A stretch of DNA of 41,173 nucleotides, from contig JASJEE010000051.1 of NCBI GenBank assembly GCA_030064835.1, positions 1-41,173 of the forward strand, read 5' to 3'. Source of the stretch: Microcoleaceae cyanobacterium MO_207.B10. Lineage in GTDB: Bacteria; Cyanobacteriota; Cyanobacteriia; Cyanobacteriales; Microcoleaceae. Position 1 is the stretch's first letter, and every line of letters starts with the position of its first letter. A model generated the notes under the pieces. That model saw nothing but the letters and a program-made list of their open reading frames with translations. It was not told the origin of the DNA and did no database searches. A program made the translations under genes and the position numbers. Below are positions 16,387 through 25,596 of the stretch, in pieces.

Positions 16387-17850
16387 TTACTCTTCTTCCT
16401 CCTGAGAATTTTCTCCAATAGCTACTTGTTCTGCCTCTACTTCTACAATAGTTTCACTAGGTTGAGGTATTTCTGGCTCTACCTCAGTTTCTACTTCTGT
16501 AGTTTGAGGTATTTCTGACCCTGTGTCTAAAGTTCCTTCAGGGACTAATTCCACAGTCCCATTTTCTTCTAACCACTTGATAGTCTTTTCTTTCAACAAG
16601 TCCTCGGTAACTACTTGTCTTAATCTATCTGGATCGACATCCTTTCCTTTTAGTTGCTCCATTACTTTAGCTGACTCTGCTGCTATTTCTTCTTCCTCCA
16701 CAGTAATTGATTCTTGTTTTGCTACTGTGGCTATGGCCAAGTCTCTTTTCAATCGTTCAATAGCCTCTGGTCGTGATTGGGCTTGCATCTCTGGTAATTT
16801 ATCACTGGAGAACAGTTCTTTAACATTGATTCCATATTGGCTTAATTCCATCGCACTTTGGGCCAACATTTGATTAACTTCATTCTTAATCAGTGTTTCT
16901 GGAATTTCTACTTCCAGACGAGTCACCAGTTCATCTAAAATCGCTTTTTCCTTGTTTTGTTTTGTTTGTTCCTCTTTTTCTTTGGTAAATTTTTTCTCCA
17001 AGAATTCCCGCAGTTCAGCTAGTGTTTCAAATTCACTGATTTCTTGAGCCAAATCATCATCTAATTCAGGTAGTTCTTTTTCTTTGAGTTCTTTGAGAGT
17101 CACAGTGAATACTGCTGGTTTGCCTGCTAAGTCAGATTCACCATATTCTGAAGGAAATTGTACAGAAATTTCTTTAGTTTCCTCTGGATTCATTCCTACT
17201 ATTCCTTCAATGAAGCCAGGAATAAATTGTCCTGCCTTTAAGTCTGTCTGGTAATCTTCTGCTTTGCCTCCTGGTACTTCTTTTGGTTCTTCTCCCTCTG
17301 TTTCCGGTGTCAATATACCCTGAAAATCAATAATGGCCACATCTCCTAACTGAGCCCCTCTTCCTTCTACAGGGATTAATGTACCAATTTGGGAGCGACG
17401 TTCTTCTAAAAACTCATCTATTTGGGCTGGGCTGTACTTTGCTTCTTCTACCTTTACTACTAACCCTTGATAATTTTCAACTTTTCCCTCTGGACCCACA
17501 TCTACTTTAGCTGAGAAAGCCATTTCTTTCCCTGGTTCAAAATCCTTGACCAGTTCCTCAAATTCTGTCCTTAGCTCAAATTGGCCAATTGCATTAATCT
17601 TTTCTTGTTCCTTGGCTTTTTCCAAACAATCATTAATGAGGTCATCTAAGGCCATAGCCTTAATGTAGCTTTGTCCTAACCTTTGTACTAATATTTGCCG
17701 AGGTACTTTGCCTTTTCTGAACCCAGGAATATTGGCTGAACGGAGATATTTCTGAATCACCCGCTCATAGGCATTCTTGGACATTTCTGCTGTGATTTCT
17801 ATTTCTAGCCCTATTTGGCTGTCTGGAAGTTTTTCCTGGGTAACTTTCAT
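16387..17850 (-). CDS. tig: Trigger factor, ribosome-associated chaperone
   Basis: Binds nascent chains at the ribosome exit tunnel. Domains: N-terminal ribosome-binding domain (about 1-145) with the signature GFRKGKVPRQIL, the FKBP-type peptidyl-prolyl isomerase domain (about 165-250, GDVAIIDFQGIL to PSEYGESDLAGKPAVFTV), then the helical C-domain. The last 55 or so residues are an acidic, Pro/Thr/Glu-rich tail ending QEEEE, which makes the protein longer (487) than E. coli trigger factor (432). Start ATG 17850. First gene of tig-clpP-clpX, coupling nascent-chain folding to Clp proteolysis. The promoter must lie in the gene-free region to its right. Confidence 0.96.
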   Translation of the reverse strand: MKVTQEKLPDSQIGLEIEITAEMSKNAYERVIQKYLRSANIPGFRKGKVPRQILVQRLGQSYIKAMALDDLINDCLEKAKEQEKINAIGQFELRTEFEELVKDFEPGKEMAFSAKVDVGPEGKVENYQGLVVKVEEAKYSPAQIDEFLEERRSQIGTLIPVEGRGAQLGDVAIIDFQGILTPETEGEEPKEVPGGKAEDYQTDLKAGQFIPGFIEGIVGMNPEETKEISVQFPSEYGESDLAGKPAVFTVTLKELKEKELPELDDDLAQEISEFETLAELREFLEKKFTKEKEEQTKQNKEKAILDELVTRLEVEIPETLIKNEVNQMLAQSAMELSQYGINVKELFSSDKLPEMQAQSRPEAIERLKRDLAIATVAKQESITVEEEEIAAESAKVMEQLKGKDVDPDRLRQVVTEDLLKEKTIKWLEENGTVELVPEGTLDTGSEIPQTTEVETEVEPEIPQPSETIVEVEAEQVAIGENSQEEEE

Positions 17851-18687
17851 CTCTAAAAAATTAGAATTATAGGTTATGATTCTCTTAAGCTATCTAACAT
17901 ATGTTGTGGGAAACTTTATATTTTCCCTCTCAAGCACTCAAGTGCGCAGCTTATCATCATATTATCTATCTGCCTTCGCCAACAGACAATTACCTTAGCA
18001 CTTTTTTAATTTTATTGTTTACTGATTCTCGGTGCAGTAGTTCAAGCCACGTCAAACGAAGTAATCTTATATAATATAATAAATCTGCATTGAGTCAAAA
18101 TTTTGTCTGCTTTTTACTCAGCACCCTCAAGGGATTTATTATTTTAGATCCTGATTTAACTACCAATGTTACTTAACTAATGATTATTCTGTGCTTATGG
18201 GCCTTGAATCTGATTTGTTTCTCAAAAACAAAAATAGTCGGTTCTACCATTTCTCTCAACTCAACCTGGTCAGATAAATATTAATTTTAATTAATTCAGT
18301 TATGACTAGAATTCAAACTCTAGATTTTAAAATTAACTAAATTAGAAATAGTTGTGATACTATAAAAAGATATTATCAAATCAAAAATTAGAAACAGGTA
18401 AGTAATATTTAATCCTGTTGAGAATCAAAAAATATAGGATAAAGAATAAGCAGATGTTTTAAGTATTAAAAGTTTTTAAAGATGCGATAATTAAATTATT
18501 TCCTGAAGTTATACATTTAAATTTATCCAAATCAAAATCAATTATTTTAAATCTAGCTTAGAGTTATAAAAACAGGAAATTAACTATATAAATTTTAGTC
18601 GGATATCAAAAAAAATGAATAAATTAAGATAATTCATTTACATTAAATATTAAAAAAAAATTATATTTACCAAGCAATTGAAATGTC
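17851..18687. other. Divergent intergenic region between tig and asd
   Basis: About 840 AT-rich bases with no credible ORF, RNA gene or repeat. It separates two oppositely transcribed operons and so should carry both promoters, but I see no unambiguous -35/-10 pair. Its length is unusual next to two housekeeping operons, and long 5' leaders are possible. Confidence 0.4.
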
Positions 18688-18693
18688 AGGAGG
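18688..18693 (+). promoter_or_regulatory. Ribosome binding site AGGAGG that decides the asd start
   Basis: A perfect AGGAGG lies eight bases before TTG 18702. It lies inside the open frame of an upstream TTG (18678), which would have no such site. It therefore favours the TTG at 18702 as initiator. Confidence 0.8.
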
Positions 18694-18701
18694 AAATTAA
18701 T

Positions 18702-19739
18702 TTGTCAGAATCTTATAGAGTCGCAATTATCGGAGCAACAGGGGCAGTGGGCACAGAGTTGCTAGATTTATTGGAAAGTCGTAACTTTCCAGTATCATAT
18801 CTAAAACTATTGGCATCACCCCGTTCAGCAGGTACCACCTTGAAGTTTAAAGGAGAAGACTTACAGGTACAAGCTGTAACAGATGATTCATTTCAAGATG
18901 TGGATTTAGTGCTAGCATCAGCAGGTGCATCTATCTCAAAGGTATGGGCCCACAAAGCAGTAGAAGCTGGTGCTGTAGTTGTAGATAACTCCAGCGCATT
19001 CCGGATGGACCCTCAAGTGCCTCTTGTAGTTCCAGAGGTTAATCCAAAAGCTGCTGCTGAACATAAAGGTATTATTGCTAATCCAAACTGTACAACAATT
19101 TTGATGTCTTTGGCTGTTTGGCCATTGCATCAAGTTCAGCCCGTCCAAAGGCTAGTAGTGGCTACTTATCAATCTGCTAGTGGGGCAGGAGCAAGGGCCA
19201 TGGCAGAAATGAAAACTCAAGCCGAAGCAATTTTACAAAATAAAACTCCCAAAGCAGAGGTTTTTCCCTATCCGTTGGCTTTTAATTTGTTCCCACATAA
19301 TTCCTCGCTGAATGAGCAGGGATATTGTGAGGAAGAAATGAAAATGGTTAACGAGACTCGCAAAATATTTGGTAGTGATGATATTAGGATTACAGCTACT
19401 TGTGTGCGAGTACCAGTGCTGCGGGCTCATTCAGAAGCTGTTAATTTAGAATTTGCCGAAAGTTTTAGTGTAGCTAAGGCAAAAGAAATATTGAGTCAGG
19501 CACCAGGAGTGACACTAGTAGAAGATTGGCAGGCAAATTATTTTCCTATGCCAATAGAAGCAAGTGGTAAAGATGATATTTTAGTGGGGAGAATTCGTCA
19601 AGATATTTCTCATCCTTGTGGATTGGAGTTATGGTTAAGTGGAGATCAAATCCGTAAAGGGGCTGCTTTGAATGCAGTACAAATTGCAGAACTATTGGTA
19701 GCAAAAAATTGGTTGAGAATGCCAGTAGGAAAAGCTTAG
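18702..19739 (+). CDS. asd: Aspartate-semialdehyde dehydrogenase
   Basis: NADPH-dependent reduction of aspartyl phosphate to aspartate semialdehyde, the branch point to lysine, threonine and methionine. The 345-residue protein has the Rossmann motif AIIGATGAVGTELL at its start, the active-site Cys at about 130 (IANPNCTTI), SASGAGARAM, and the active-site His in RVPVLRAHSEAV. I use the TTG start at 18702 because of the AGGAGG eight bases upstream; the frame is open back to TTG 18678, giving eight unlikely extra residues. It is 242 bases before dapA, the next enzyme of the lysine branch. Confidence 0.95.
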   Translation: MSESYRVAIIGATGAVGTELLDLLESRNFPVSYLKLLASPRSAGTTLKFKGEDLQVQAVTDDSFQDVDLVLASAGASISKVWAHKAVEAGAVVVDNSSAFRMDPQVPLVVPEVNPKAAAEHKGIIANPNCTTILMSLAVWPLHQVQPVQRLVVATYQSASGAGARAMAEMKTQAEAILQNKTPKAEVFPYPLAFNLFPHNSSLNEQGYCEEEMKMVNETRKIFGSDDIRITATCVRVPVLRAHSEAVNLEFAESFSVAKAKEILSQAPGVTLVEDWQANYFPMPIEASGKDDILVGRIRQDISHPCGLELWLSGDQIRKGAALNAVQIAELLVAKNWLRMPVGKA

Positions 19740-19778
19740 GTTCAGGATGCAAAAAACTAAAACGACTGTAGATAAAAA

Positions 19779-19800
19779 TAGCAACAACCTGAAGTTGCTA
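19779..19800 (+). other. Small hairpin after asd
   Basis: TAGCAAC / GTTGCTA with an eight-base loop lies about 40 bases beyond the asd stop. There is no T-run, so it is at best a weak or attenuating terminator before dapA. Confidence 0.3.
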
Positions 19801-19981
19801 GGACTTCTAAATTAAATCAGGAGTCCGAATTAAGAGATGTTCAGCTTCTGAATATTCAAAAAATTGAACTCAAGGCTGTTAATGTGATGTTAATTAAAAA
19901 AAATCTGGTGTCGTTATAGATGACTGGAATAACTATAGTGTCCAGAAAGTAAATCAATTCCCCAGAAGGAGTGCAAATAGT

Positions 19982-20866
19982 GTGGTAAATTTCGGGAGAG
20001 TTCTGACTGCAATGATTACGCCGTTTAATTCAGACGGTAGCGTTAACTATGAAGAGGCAGAAAAGCTATCAATATGGTTGGCTGAACATGGAACAGACTC
20101 ATTATTAGTTTGTGGTACTACGGGTGAGTCTCCTACCTTGACATGGGATGAAGAGTATCAACTATTTCAGGTAGTACAAAAAGCAGTGGCAGGGAAAGCC
20201 AAAGTCATAGCTGGTACTGGTTCAAACTCGACAAAGGAAGCGATGGCAGCAACTGAAAAAGCTGCTAAGTTGGGTTTGGATGGTTCTTTGCAGGTAGTGC
20301 CTTATTACAATAAACCACCCCAGTCAGGATTGTATGAGCATTTTAAAGCGATCGCTCTGGCTACTCCAGAATTACCAATTATGCTTTACAATATACCTGG
20401 GCGCACAGGCAAAAATATGGAGCCTGAAACTGTGGCTAAACTGGCGGAAATCCCAAATATTGTTGCTATTAAAGAAGCTAGTGGTAGTCTAGATAGAGCT
20501 AGTCAGATTCGACACTTGACGTCACCAGAGTTTAAGATTTATTCTGGAGATGATTCTCTAACTTTGCCCCTTCTGGCTATTGGTGGCTGTGGTGTTGTCA
20601 GTGTAGCTAGTCACTTAGTAGGGGAAAAGTTACAAGAAATGGTAGGAGCATTTGAAACAGGTAAGGTAGAGCTGGCGACAGAAATTCATCTACAACTATT
20701 CAACTTGTTTAAAGCTCTGTTTGCTACAACTAACCCCATTCCAGTGAAGGCAGCTCTTAATATCCTGGGGTGGAAAGTGGGTTCTACTCGTCTGCCACTA
20801 TCTGAAGCTCCCACCGAGGTAGTTGAAAAATTGAAGGCAGAAATGAGTAAACTTGGTTTATTATGA
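19982..20866 (+). CDS. dapA: 4-hydroxy-tetrahydrodipicolinate synthase
   Basis: Condenses aspartate semialdehyde (the product of asd upstream) with pyruvate, the first committed step of the lysine/diaminopimelate pathway. The 294-residue TIM barrel has the Schiff-base Lys164 (VAIKEASG), Tyr136 (LYNIPGRTG) with Arg141 for substrate binding, and the GTTGESPTL motif. Start is GTG 19982, with AAGGAG at 19966-19971, ten bases upstream. It stands between asd and rnj in an order common in cyanobacteria. Confidence 0.96.
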   Translation: MVNFGRVLTAMITPFNSDGSVNYEEAEKLSIWLAEHGTDSLLVCGTTGESPTLTWDEEYQLFQVVQKAVAGKAKVIAGTGSNSTKEAMAATEKAAKLGLDGSLQVVPYYNKPPQSGLYEHFKAIALATPELPIMLYNIPGRTGKNMEPETVAKLAEIPNIVAIKEASGSLDRASQIRHLTSPEFKIYSGDDSLTLPLLAIGGCGVVSVASHLVGEKLQEMVGAFETGKVELATEIHLQLFNLFKALFATTNPIPVKAALNILGWKVGSTRLPLSEAPTEVVEKLKAEMSKLGLL

Positions 20867-21111
20867 GTTGTTTCCTGAGAGTGAGAAAATTTTTCTAGAC
20901 AATTGAATATTATCAAGTTAGCGTAGCGATCGCTGAGTCGTTTAAATAAATTATATGTATATCTTATGGGCAAAATTTGTTATTGAAGAGGTTAAGTTTT
21001 TGTGTATTTATTGATTAATTGTTAGCAGAATCAAACCGTTCCTTTCCTGATTAATTGCAAAAAACTGTCCGTAAACAGCTAACTAAAGTTAACAACAAAA
21101 AGAGGATAATT

Positions 21112-22920
21112 ATGACAAGAAAAAAATCACCATCACCGTTAAAAATTATTCCATTAGGTGGGTTGCATGAAATTGGTAAAAATACCTGTGTATTCGAGTA
21201 TGAAAATGAAATTATTCTACTCGATGCAGGATTAGCTTTTCCTACTGATGGAATGCACGGTGTAAATATAGTTTTACCGGATGTTACCTATCTGCGAGAA
21301 AATCGCCATAAAATTAAGGGTATGATTGTCACCCATGGTCACGAAGATCATATTGGTGGTATTCCTTTCCATCTGAAAAGTATTGAAATTCCTGTAATCT
21401 ACGGACCAAGATTAGCAATGGCCTTACTGTACCGTAAATTGGAGGAAGCTGGAGTTCAAAATAGGACAGAACTCAAGACTGTTCGTCCTCGTGATGTGGT
21501 TAAGTTGGGTAAATATTTCAGTGTTGAATATATTCGTAATACTCACTCAATGGCGGATAGTTTTACAGTAGCAATTACAACTCCAGTAGGTACAGTTATT
21601 CACACCGGTGATTTCAAAATAGACCATACTCCTGTAGACGGAGAAAAGTTTGACTTTCAAAAACTGGCAGAATACGGCGAAAAAGGCGTTCACTGCTTAA
21701 TTAGCGATTCTACTAATTCAGAAGTACCTGGTTTCACTCCTTCAGAAAGGTCTGTTTATCCCAACTTAGACCGAGTGTTTGCCGATGCACCAGGACGGTT
21801 AATGGTGACAACCTTTGCTTCTAGCGTACATAGATTACAAATAATTCTAGAACTGGCGCAAAAACATGGTAGGTCAGTTGCAATAGTAGGGCGCTCAATG
21901 CTAAATGTGATTGCTCATGCTCGTAATCTTGGTTACATTAAGTGTGAAGATAGTCTCTTTGTACCTTTACATGGTGTTCGGAATATCCCTGATGAAAAAC
22001 TATTAATTCTGACTACTGGTTCTCAAGGGGAACCGATGTCAGCGATGACCCGCATTGCTAAGGGTGAACATCGACAAATTAAGATCCGCAAAGGAGATAC
22101 TGTTGTTTTCTCTGCTAATCCTATTCCTGGAAATACGATCGCAGTAGTCAATACCATTGACAAACTGATGATGCTAGGAGCTAATGTTATCTATGGTAAA
22201 AATAAGGGAATTCATGTTTCTGGTCACGGTTGTCAGGAAGACCAAAAATTAATGTTAGCCCTTACTCGTCCTAAATTCTTCTTACCAGTTCACGGCGAAC
22301 ACAGGATGCTAGTGCAACATAGCAAAACTGCTCAAAGTATGGGGATTCCTCCTGAGAATATGGTAGTGATTAAAAATGGGGATGTGGTTGAGCTGAGTCA
22401 AGACTCGATTCGGGTGACTGATAAAGTACCTTCTGGAATTGAATTGGTTGATTCTTCCCGCTCTGGTATGGTGGAAGATAATATTCTCAAGGAACGCCAA
22501 CAACTGGCAGAGGATGGTGTTGTCACGGTTGCTTTGGCAGTGGATACCGATGGTAAGTTGATTGGTTATCCTCAGTTACATTTGCGTGGTGTGGTTAGCT
22601 CTGTGGATAAACCACAATTGGAACAGGTTTTGATTAAGACATTAGAAAAAAACTTGAGTCATCAATGGGCTGAATATGCTAATTCTAGCGATCGCAAAGA
22701 TATTCAGGTTGATTGGACTGGGTTGAAAAATGATCTTGAATGTGCTGTACAGCGAATGTTGCGACGAGAACTTCAAGGTCAACCGTTGCTGGTGTTCTTG
22801 ATGCAAGCTCCAGATACAAAAGCAAAAGATGTAACTGTAACTGTAAAAGAGTCAAAAGAAAGCCCTGTTAAGCCTGTGGGAAGGCGCAGGCGTCGGTCTA
22901 CTGCAAAGGTAGCATCATAA
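21112..22920 (+). CDS. rnj: Ribonuclease J
   Basis: Metallo-beta-lactamase/beta-CASP nuclease with endo- and 5'-exoribonuclease activity; main mRNA decay and processing enzyme alongside RNase E in cyanobacteria. Metal-binding motif HGHEDH with His75, His77, Asp79, His80; HTGDFKID; beta-CASP segment (TTFASSVHRLQII); SGHGCQED and PVHGEHRML. At 602 residues it is about 50 longer than the Bacillus enzymes, with a basic C-terminal tail (GRRRRRSTAK) likely to bind RNA. I start at ATG 21112, preceded by AGAGGA; the frame is open back to TTG 21055, but that extension is not family-like. Third gene after asd-dapA. Confidence 0.94.
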   Translation: MTRKKSPSPLKIIPLGGLHEIGKNTCVFEYENEIILLDAGLAFPTDGMHGVNIVLPDVTYLRENRHKIKGMIVTHGHEDHIGGIPFHLKSIEIPVIYGPRLAMALLYRKLEEAGVQNRTELKTVRPRDVVKLGKYFSVEYIRNTHSMADSFTVAITTPVGTVIHTGDFKIDHTPVDGEKFDFQKLAEYGEKGVHCLISDSTNSEVPGFTPSERSVYPNLDRVFADAPGRLMVTTFASSVHRLQIILELAQKHGRSVAIVGRSMLNVIAHARNLGYIKCEDSLFVPLHGVRNIPDEKLLILTTGSQGEPMSAMTRIAKGEHRQIKIRKGDTVVFSANPIPGNTIAVVNTIDKLMMLGANVIYGKNKGIHVSGHGCQEDQKLMLALTRPKFFLPVHGEHRMLVQHSKTAQSMGIPPENMVVIKNGDVVELSQDSIRVTDKVPSGIELVDSSRSGMVEDNILKERQQLAEDGVVTVALAVDTDGKLIGYPQLHLRGVVSSVDKPQLEQVLIKTLEKNLSHQWAEYANSSDRKDIQVDWTGLKNDLECAVQRMLRRELQGQPLLVFLMQAPDTKAKDVTVTVKESKESPVKPVGRRRRRSTAKVAS

Positions 22921-22933
22921 TAATTTAATATTG

Positions 22934-22960
22934 AGAGTGGCGAATTAGGTTTCCCACTCT
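22934..22960 (+). terminator. Probable terminator hairpin of rnj
   Basis: AGAGTGG (22934-22940) pairs with CCACTCT (22954-22960) 14 bases after the rnj stop codon. No strong T-run follows (TTAATTAGGG), so confidence is moderate. Confidence 0.45.
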
Positions 22961-23236
22961 TAATTAGGGTTTGCTGAAAAAGTATTTTTGTGAAGGCAGG
23001 GAGTAGGGAGTAGGGAGTAGGGAGTAGGGAGTAGGGAGTAGTTAAGAGTCAAGAGAAACAGGGAGTTACACAGAAGGTATTCAGAAAAATTATCCCTTGA
23101 TTTTCGCCCCAAATCTTACCCAAATACTAACTTTTTGAGCCTGAGCCGCCCAAAATCTCGTATTTTTTCCCGACTTATAAATGCTCAAAACTTTATCTAC
23201 CAATACTTTTATATTTAATTAGCAAACCCTAATTAA
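22960..23236. mobile_element. MITE-like element with perfect 16-base inverted ends
   Basis: TTAATTAGGGTTTGCT (22960-22975) is exactly mirrored by AGCAAACCCTAATTAA (23221-23236). The 277-base unit has no ORF. It contains six tandem copies of GGAGTAG (23000-23041) close to its left end. Probably a non-autonomous transposable element that carries, or was invaded by, the heptamer array. Confidence 0.6.
23000..23041. repeat. Heptanucleotide repeat (GGAGTAG)6
   Basis: Six perfect tandem copies of GGAGTAG. The same heptamer is repeated ten times at 28524-28593 and four times at 32717-32744. The remainder of the gap to 23596 holds AT-rich sequence, an AAAAGCGCTGTA repeat fragment at about 23345 and no gene. 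Confidence 0.9.
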
Positions 23237-23596
23237 TAATTAACAGTTAATAATTAATAATTTAAAGTATCAAGCCAAAACAGAAAAAAAGTTCAAGGCG
23301 AAGCATCTGGCGCGACACTTTTTAAGAATAGATAATTTTTAAATGAAAAGCGCTGTATTTTTTTTAGTTGAATAAAAAATCATGCGTAGGGGCGAACACA
23401 CAACAATAACATTTATTATTTTAATAATATCAGAGTTTTTGCTGGAAAACAACCCCTCTGACAAAAATTTTAGAGCTTCTCAGAATGAGATAAAAAGTTT
23501 AGTAATTTCACAGTAGCGGAGGGTTAAAAATTACTTTTTATTGGTAGATGGATATGGCAAATGCTACTAGCTCGGAACAATTAGAGGATACGCCTG

Positions 23597-24115
23597 ATGA
23601 AACAGTTGTCGGATGAAGACCTAAACTACCCATTTCTATTAGTAACTCAAATGGTTTGTGCTGACCAACAAATTCACAGTGAAGAGTCAAAAGCTTTGCA
23701 GGAGTTGGCAGAACAAAGCAAAGTAGGAAAACCGACTCTTGTGGAAATGGAAAAAATTCTGGCTCAGGATGAACAGCAGTTATCTGTAGAAGAAATTGCA
23801 TTGCGAGTAGCACCAGACCACAGGAATGAGGCAATGTGGCAAATATTGAGCATTGCTTATGTAGATGGTTTTTGTTCGGCATTGGAACGGCAAATGGCAC
23901 AACAGGTAGCTCACATTTGGGGTTGGTCTGATGGTGAGGTGGAACGACAGATAGAGGAAACTGGTGCTTTTGCAGATACTAGATTTATTGGGGATGGGGA
24001 AAAGGAGCAGATATCTTTGGGAGCGAGGATGCTGAAAAATGCTGATTCTTTATTATCAAAAGCTCTAGTGGATAAGTTGGCGACTTTTAGTGGGAAGCAG
24101 CAAAAAGTTGAATAA
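23597..24115 (+). CDS. TerB-like (tellurite-resistance/DjlA-type) domain protein
   Basis: A 172-residue, mostly helical, acidic protein, predicted cytoplasmic. Two segments resemble the TerB/DjlA-N metal-binding helices: VTQMVCADQQIHSEESKAL (about 16-34) and AYVDGFCSALERQMAQQVAH (about 88-107), each with the acidic pattern seen in that fold. The dynamin-like protein at 33209-35932 has a comparable pair (IGVIYADGKVVEEEKARL, SAADGDMDVREKKYLEV). Start ATG 23597 is preceded by AGAGGA eight bases upstream. Family members are linked to stress and membrane processes, but the exact role is not known. It is 60 bases ahead of a membrane protein gene on the same strand. Confidence 0.7.
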   Translation: MKQLSDEDLNYPFLLVTQMVCADQQIHSEESKALQELAEQSKVGKPTLVEMEKILAQDEQQLSVEEIALRVAPDHRNEAMWQILSIAYVDGFCSALERQMAQQVAHIWGWSDGEVERQIEETGAFADTRFIGDGEKEQISLGARMLKNADSLLSKALVDKLATFSGKQQKVE

Positions 24116-24177
24116 CTACGCCGGGAAATGTTAGATAGGAGAAAGCATAATAAACAATAGTGAAAGGAATGAAAAAA

Positions 24178-24936
24178 ATGAAAAAAATAGCGGGAAAAAT
24201 AATTTTGCTGCTAGTAATCAATTACTTGGCGACATTTATTTTTACATTGGGTTTCATGATTGGACTCGTCTGGGATATTTTTTTAGGGGCAGCAATAGGT
24301 TCTATATCTCTTCCTGCCCTTCTTCTACAACCATGGTCTTTTTTTATTGTTGCTATGCCCAAAGCTGTATTTTGGTCGCCTCTTGTGACGACGGGAATCA
24401 CGATTCTGCTCTACAACTTGGTTGGCAGATCGAAATTCCGGACACCAATCGACTTACTCTTCTCAACTACCCGTAGCCGAATTCGTAAGATCTGCTGGAT
24501 ATCTTTTGTGGTGGTGCTTTTGTCTCTTGGAGTTTCTAGGTTAGTGGATTTTCCACCCATAAGGAGCGGGATTCCAGAATCATCTATTGTGGAGGAAGCA
24601 GTTGAAAAAATCTCACCGATTGAAGATTCCAAATACTACTCTAACGGAGCTTTTCTAGACTCAGAATGGCTCTGGAAAGCAAGATTGGATGAAGAACAAT
24701 TTTTTTCATTGATGTCAGAGTTAAATCTAAAGCCAAAAACCGGATTAACTGAGGAAAGTAATTTTTTTCAACAAGCCCCGTATTGGTGGAATCCCAAGAA
24801 TTATGAAGGATCTATGGTCTATTCGACTCCTGAGTTTCCTGAGAAAAATCGCGGCAATAATGGTTTCTATGCTTTGGCATTATGGAGTCCAAATGACGAA
24901 GTCATGTTTATGTGGATAAAAGATCATTATTTATAA
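24178..24936 (+). CDS. Uncharacterised membrane protein
   Basis: I do not recognise a named family. From the ATG I favour (24178) the protein is 252 residues. It has three or four hydrophobic segments in the first 125 residues (IILLLVINYLATFIFTLGFM, LVWDIFLGAAIGSISLPALL, a third around VTTGITILLYNLV, and ICWISFVVVLLSLGVSRLV). A soluble C-terminal domain of about 120 residues is rich in Trp and aromatics (SEWLWKARLDEEQFFSLM, APYWWNPKNYEG, YALALWSPND). Upstream in-frame ATG 24169 and GTG 24160 are alternatives; AAGGA at 24164-24168 fits 24178 best. It follows the TerB-like gene closely and ends before a strong terminator. Confidence 0.7.
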   Translation: MKKIAGKIILLLVINYLATFIFTLGFMIGLVWDIFLGAAIGSISLPALLLQPWSFFIVAMPKAVFWSPLVTTGITILLYNLVGRSKFRTPIDLLFSTTRSRIRKICWISFVVVLLSLGVSRLVDFPPIRSGIPESSIVEEAVEKISPIEDSKYYSNGAFLDSEWLWKARLDEEQFFSLMSELNLKPKTGLTEESNFFQQAPYWWNPKNYEGSMVYSTPEFPEKNRGNNGFYALALWSPNDEVMFMWIKDHYL

Positions 24937-25063
24937 ATAAAAATAGATTCTTGTTTGTAATTAGCAAAATTTTACTCCCACTATTTTATAATAGACTGAA
25001 AATCACAATCATTTTTTTTTATTTTTTACAAAGTATTAAATTTTGTAAATATTTTTTAACTTG

Positions 25064-25106
25064 AAAAAAAAGGATACGTTACATGGAGTTAACGCATCCT
25101 TTTTTT
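25064..25106. terminator. Bidirectional rho-independent terminator
   Basis: AAAAAAAGGATACGTTA and TAACGCATCCTTTTTTT form a stem of about 16 pairs with one mismatch and a CATGGAGT loop, flanked by A- and T-runs on both sides. It sits between the converging genes 24178-24936 (plus) and 25194-26910 (minus) and can serve both. Confidence 0.9.
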
Positions 25107-25193
25107 AGAAACTTAAGGTAGTGGAAATTTTAGGTTTAGGTGAAAAAAATTATTTTTACTAATTAATATACTTTCAACTCTCCCTAAATCTAT

Positions 25194-25469
25194 CTAACCA
25201 CCAGCAACTGCAGGCACAATACTAACTTCATCGCCATCTTTTAGAGATGTTTTTGTTCCTTCTAAAAATCTAATATCTTCACTATTAACATAGAAATTTA
25301 AAAATCTCCGGGGTTCACCTTGGTCATCACAAAGACTCTTTTTAATGCCAGGAAAATTAGACTCCAGAGAATCAATTAACTCAGAAATATTACCACCGTC
25401 ACATTCAATTTTTGCTTGATTATCGGTGAACTTTTGCAGGGGAGTAGGAATTAAAACTTTAACAGTCAT
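25194..25469 (-). CDS. CysO-like ubiquitin-fold sulfur-carrier protein (MoaD/ThiS family)
   Basis: A 91-residue beta-grasp protein ending in the Gly-Gly tail (IVPAVAGG) that is adenylated and converted to a thiocarboxylate in this family. The pattern [48 protein letters not shown] is much closer to Mycobacterium CysO than to MoaD. CysO donates sulfur to O-phosphoserine on the PLP enzyme CysM. Here the neighbour, 127 bases upstream on the same strand, is thrC, another PLP enzyme acting on a phosphorylated hydroxy amino acid. A sulfur-donor role next to ThrC is inference. No activating E1-like enzyme lies in the window. Start ATG 25469. Confidence 0.85.
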   Translation of the reverse strand: MTVKVLIPTPLQKFTDNQAKIECDGGNISELIDSLESNFPGIKKSLCDDQGEPRRFLNFYVNSEDIRFLEGTKTSLKDGDEVSIVPAVAGG

Positions 25470-25596
25470 AACTTTAGTAATTCGTTCAGATAGTTAATAC
25501 TTAGTACAAGTATTTATTTTAGGGGTGGGTTAAGAAATAACTGCTAATAGTTAATAAAAAACTTATGATTCCAAACCCACCATCAGTTGATAATTA

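Noticed and set aside
21055-21111. N-terminal extension of ribonuclease J to TTG 21055
   Set aside because: ATG 21112 has AGAGGA upstream and matches the usual family start; the extension is unlike the family.
23383-23517. 45-codon micro-ORF upstream of the TerB-like gene
   Set aside because: No Shine-Dalgarno, and the sequence begins in a GTAGGGGCGAA-type repeat fragment.
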